Of a stretch of DNA of 64,000 bases, positions 60,165 through 64,000 are shown one piece after another. The stretch is from the NCBI GenBank assembly GCA_947044365.1, contig OX345644.1, positions 3,908,077 through 3,972,076 of the forward strand. The letters run 5' to 3'. Numbering within the stretch: position 1 is the stretch's first letter; each line of letters begins with the position of its first letter. Below the pieces are notes generated by a model, which did no database searches, was not told the origin of the DNA, and saw nothing but the letters and a program-made list of their open reading frames with translations. The translations under genes were made by a program, and so were the position numbers. This DNA comes from Petrosia ficiformis. Lineage: Eukaryota > Porifera > Demospongiae > Haplosclerida > Petrosiidae.

Positions 60165-60278
60165 ATGCCTGAACACACTTGCATTATTTGTAGGAACACC
60201 TCAAGTAATGATCCTGAAGTCACTTTCCATCGTTTTCATTTTCCAACTGATGCTAGTAGAATATTAAAGTGGCTCTAA
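60165..60278 (+). pseudogene. THAP-type zinc-finger fragment
   Basis: ATG at 60165 codes 37 residues: MPEHTCIICRNTS, VTFHRFHFP and, near the end, RILKWL then a stop. This is the start of a THAP DNA-binding domain (C-x2-C, FHRFP-like, and the Trp), as found in many P-element-like transposases and host genes. The second half with the C-x2-H pair is missing, so it is a relic. It lies between copies 2 and 3 of repeat R3. Confidence 0.6.
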
Positions 60279-60599
60279 TTTGAAAAACAATCTTCTTCTA
60301 TAAACTCTGCCATCATTCCGTTCTTGCTCAAACTGCAACTAATTTTCTCAATTCAGCAATTGTTAGAAGTACATGGGCTCTAGTTTTGCACTATAATCTA
60401 ATAAATATAATAGACGGTATATCTTTGCCACCCACCAGCAAACTTCAAAATCTTCCATTGACATCAATGCTTAAGAAAGCAACCGGATATTGCCTCATGT
60501 GCAATCAATACTAATGAAATTCTTCAGCTCTTGGATGCAAAAGGAGTATTATAACTATCACTAGCTGTAATGTCTTGTTTAGGGAAAGTATCTATATTT

Positions 60600-60915
60600 T
60601 TATAATTTTGCTTATACGCAAATATAGCTAAATGTTTGTCCATGTGAACTATATGGTATTAGATTTATTCCTGTAGATATGTAAACGAATAGTAGGGGAG
60701 TTTTCTGTGGGTAGAGTGCATGAATTCCATTTGTACACTACTACAACTCATTATTAAGAATGTGCAGTAACTTTGAGCTAATACAATATGTTGAAATGTC
60801 TGAGCAATTTTCTCTGTATTTATAAATTATTATTTCATCAAATGATAACTTAGCCAAAATTGTGGTGTGGTTTCATGAAGAGTGAAGCCAATTAAAATTA
60901 CCTGATTGTGGCACA
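60600..60915 (+). repeat. Dispersed repeat R3, copy 3
   Basis: See copy 2. It contains GGAGTTTTCTGTGGGTAGAG, AAGAATGTGCAGTAAC and AATTGTGGTGTGGTTTCATG. If R3 copies 2 and 3 bracket the THAP relic, the block 59640-60915 may be one decayed element with long direct ends. Confidence 0.75.
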
Positions 60916-62371
60916 CATTATAACTTATCACTAGCAGTAGTGGCTTGTTCATTTACATTTTCAATAGATTAGTATATAACCACAAATGCAATAATTATTA
61001 TAAATTATATAATTATATAAGATTATATAATTATATAATATTATATACATGTAGATTAAACTGTAGTATATGCATATGTTTACACTAGTAATTTATCATT
61101 CTAACATCATCAGTTAATAAAAATTTAATATGAAGTGACATGCAATAATTATAATCAGAGAGTATGGTAGTACTCTCTCTATAGTGTTGGCTCAAAAACA
61201 AAATGCCCACCCATACTTTTCAATTAAAGGTGATGAGCCAAAGTCTCTGCTTGTGTGCAGTTAAGTCTTAATAGACAAAATGAATGCACTTGCAGTGCAG
61301 AACCTTCATTACAAGTGATATTTGGGAAACAACATGAGAATGATTCAGTCACTGACAAGGAAATAACTGCAGACAATATTTAACTGTAATAATAATTATT
61401 ACAATTATTATACTGAGATTATATTATATTTGTGAGTGTATGGGTTACAACTTACACTCCAAGTCCTACTATATAGTAGAAGCGCAGTGTTAAAATCCAG
61501 ACTTGTAAACAGCTTTAATCACGTTGATGGGTAGAACTAGAAATTCCCAGTCATGGCAAAAAGCTCAGAGCCAGCTCAAAGTTGTACAGCCACTACTTCA
61601 ATTGTACTTCATTTCAAGCTGTGATTCAACAGCGATAGACTTCAAGCAAGATGAGTTGTGTTTCAGTTGAACTCTTTTGCTACCAGACGTCATCTGAAAG
61701 TTGTTAAACGGTGACTGAGTTACAAAAATTGTCATAACTTTAAAACAGAAAGATTTTAGCAAAAAGCCTATTGTTACTTTTGATCCTTGAACGATTTGAC
61801 ATCTGCTGATAGTATTCTCAAAGTCCCAATGTTCGTGGGTTCATTGGAATTTTGCCAACAGACAAGGAGACAAAACAATTACAGTAACCCTCTCCTCCAC
61901 CTAATTGGGCGAGGGTTAATAATTATATTTCAATATCGAGTGTTTTTATGACTAACAAGACCTTCTAGATGACCAGAGATTGTCGTTGAAGCAAAGAACA
62001 GGCAAAGGGTAAAACTGGCTAGTTGTTTTTTTCCAGACAAATCATTTTTTGTTTGTTGAACTATCACAATTAATATAGGATGATTCCCATCAGATTTATT
62101 GTAAAATTCTGGTCTGTAAGTATCGAGATGATATCTTCAGGTACTATGAAAAAAGAGAGTTTCAGCCCCACATTTACTGACCTATATAAATTCCACCTAT
62201 TAAACACCCCAAGCATGGACTTTCAACTCCTTAGGTAGACATAATGTCTTCTTCTAAGAAAGCCATAGATATCAAAATCATGGTTTATTAGCTGCAGGAA
62301 ATCAGCAAGGCGAGTGTTTGAGTCATTGGCAATGCCCACTTATCAAAATTGTGTTCAATTTGAGATGCAAT
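60916..62371. other. AT-rich stretch, nothing supported
   Basis: Includes a self-complementary AT run near 61005-61045 and no open frame with a recognisable domain. Confidence 0.5.
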
Positions 62372-62408
62372 CTCTGCCATGCTGTGCTATCAGCACAGCA
62401 TGGCAGAG
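62372..62408. repeat. Perfect 17-base palindrome
   Basis: CTCTGCCATGCTGTGCT at 62372-62388, with a 3-base loop and the exact complement at 62392-62408. The outer bases (TGCA(A)T) continue the symmetry with one gap. Confidence 0.93.
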
Positions 62409-62938
62409 ATGCAACTGAGGCAAAAATGGCCAACCTAGAGCATCTCATACTTATATATATTATATGTGTACATACCATGAGTTTGGAAAGATCTCTCATA
62501 TTCATCTGCTACGTGTATATAAATCTCTGTAACAGACTTTGTCCTGAGGGCATATAGTAGTTGTTTTCGAGTCAACATTGGGCAAGCATGTGCCAAACTT
62601 ATACATACAACATAGTAAGGTATTTTTTATACAAAACAAAATAAAGATATGAAAATAATATTATATTAGCACTGGTTTGACAGTACGTCTTGTGGAACTG
62701 TAGAAAATGTTCATCTCTAAATGAAGAGAAAAGAGTCATCATAAAATTTGTTAAACACACAAAAGACTGACTTTCAGTACTGAATTGCATCTCTAACTCA
62801 AGATACACAAAGTATTTTTTTTTAATATCCAAACCAGCCATTCAGAAAAAAAAACAACAGAAACAACAATAATAATTAAAAAAAACATTTTCAATAGAAA
62901 TGAAAGAAGATTTAGGGATGTAAAACCACAAAAGTATA

Positions 62939-63143
62939 TGAACAAGGTCGGGATGGGTAATAGCAGGAACAAAAATTAAACAAACCACTTTCATATAACC
63001 CAACATAAGTACCTACACTGCTATATAGCAAAATACATAGAGCTGTACTTATGTAGAGTTATATGGAAGTGGTTGTGTTTAATTTTGGGTACTACATTAA
63101 CTTCCTGTGTTAGTACTGTCCAGACCTTGTTCACATACATTTT
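62939..63143. mobile_element. Foldback element with ~75-base imperfect arms
   Basis: TGAACAAGGTCGGGATGG at the left pairs with CCAGACCTTGTTCACA at the right. Inner words AATTAAACA..ACCACTTTCATATAAC and its counterpart in the right arm confirm it. Non-coding. Confidence 0.8.
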
Positions 63144-64000
63144 TGGGTTTTGACATCATTATTCTTCATTTTTATTGAAAATATTTTTTTTATTATTCTT
63201 TAATTATTATTACATGTATGTAAATACAAGCTCTAAGCATGTGAGAATATTGGATCAGTTATCGGTATTGGCACATATCTGCTGGAAGATATCAGTTTAT
63301 TGGAATATCTTTAAAAATCCCATAGCGATGCATCACTAGTTAAGATACCATTCCTAATTGGTTTGTATACTTTTTAGGATTATTCCATCTTAACTGCATA
63401 CTCTTTTGTCATTGTAACCTCTGCATATTCTTTCACTTGATTCAAAAATATATAAAAATGTAATTGTAATTATATATATAATACATATCATATATATATA
63501 TATATATATAATTATATTCTTATCAGAGAGTACGTTAGTACTCTGTATGTAGGGATGACCCAGGATTTTTTTTTGATTTTGAAGATTTTCAACCCACTGA
63601 AAAGCATTCAAAAAATTCTCATAAATTTTTGCGGTCATATTCCAATGGTACTTTGGGTCAGATTCACTAAATATGCCCTTTCTCATAGAGTCTTGCTAGC
63701 TTAACAAGTGGTGTTTGTATGATGACACCATTCTGATGGTAATTAGTGTGGGTGTGACAGTATTTACAAGATATTAAAATGTTTCTTAAAAATCAAGGTG
63801 ATGTTGGGATGACAAATGTATGAAAAAGAACCAGAGAGTGATGATAATAATTTGGCATCCCTACACGACCTTGATTTTTTGAAACTCCAGTATCCATAAA
63901 TTTTGATACATAGTTTTTCATTACTGGTGTCAAACCCCATAAAAAAAAACAGGGCAGATAAAGACTATAATAGAAGAACAAAAAACACAAAGTGCATCCA
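63144..64000. other. AT-rich end of window
   Basis: Contains an (AT)n run at 63489-63512. GTAGGGATGACC (63549) and its rough complement GGCATCCCTACAC (63853-63865) may be ends of a further decayed element. No coding region supported. Confidence 0.4.

Noticed and set aside
1..64000. tRNA, rRNA or other structured RNA genes
   Set aside because: No tRNA-like A and B boxes with a matching cloverleaf and no rRNA core words were seen; hairpins found are explained better by foldback elements.

Overview
The window is nuclear DNA of a multicellular animal. It is AT-rich, has short spliced introns (about 50-100 bases in several places), carries axonemal dynein heavy-chain exons, and is full of DNA transposons and small non-autonomous elements. 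The mix of ankyrin-Roc-COR genes, death-fold domains and caspase-like domains, with compact introns, suggests an early-branching metazoan, most likely a demosponge of the Amphimedon type. That assignment is inference from style and gene content.

The backbone is a tandem array. Each unit has (i) a 5' leader with a conserved TTTCAAATTTCCCGCTA box and reiterated short blocks, (ii) a gene coding for ankyrin repeats, a Roc-type GTPase, a COR domain and a C-terminal effector, and (iii) a decayed 3' portion of an axonemal dynein heavy-chain gene. Three receptor copies are visible, all on the plus strand. Copy A (17176-23560) is broken and ends in two death-fold (CARD/DED-like) domains. Copy B (33635-41277) is intact, with about 28 ankyrin repeats, Roc, COR and a caspase-like peptidase. 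Copy C (48422-53445) has only 7 ankyrin repeats, is broken in Roc-COR, and keeps an open caspase-like exon. A fourth copy must lie just left of the window, because bases 1-2915 duplicate the 3' flank of copy C (53428-56535). A further leader at 56540-56750 has no receptor body after it inside the window.

Mobile DNA fills the spaces. A pogo/Tigger-like transposon of about 7.9 kb (2917-10841) has terminal inverted repeats of roughly 355 bases and a TA target duplication. It carries a damaged multi-exon transposase with a PHD-like finger and a tandemly amplified 96-base exon. Next to it is a rearranged LINE reverse transcriptase (10865-12056). There are also a Crypton-type DUF3504 fragment (16015-16560, minus), a degenerate Harbinger transposase (30080-31300), a THAP fragment (60165-60278), and several miniature element families: MITE-I, about 400 bases; MITE-II, about 250 bases with 57-base inverted repeats; and a hAT-like element with a perfect 8-base target duplication. 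Large (GTAT)n tracts occur, one of them inside the dynein remnant.

Functionally, the receptor genes look like single-chain sensors. Ankyrin repeats would bind a ligand, the Roc-COR module would switch, and the C terminus would either recruit partners through a death fold (A) or cut proteins itself (B, C). The core order matches the ankyrin-Roc-COR-Death part of DAPK1 but lacks the kinase. The role, possibly innate immunity or cell death, is inference. From about 57.8 kb to the end little is coding: hairpins, a three-copy dispersed repeat and unassigned AT-rich sequence.
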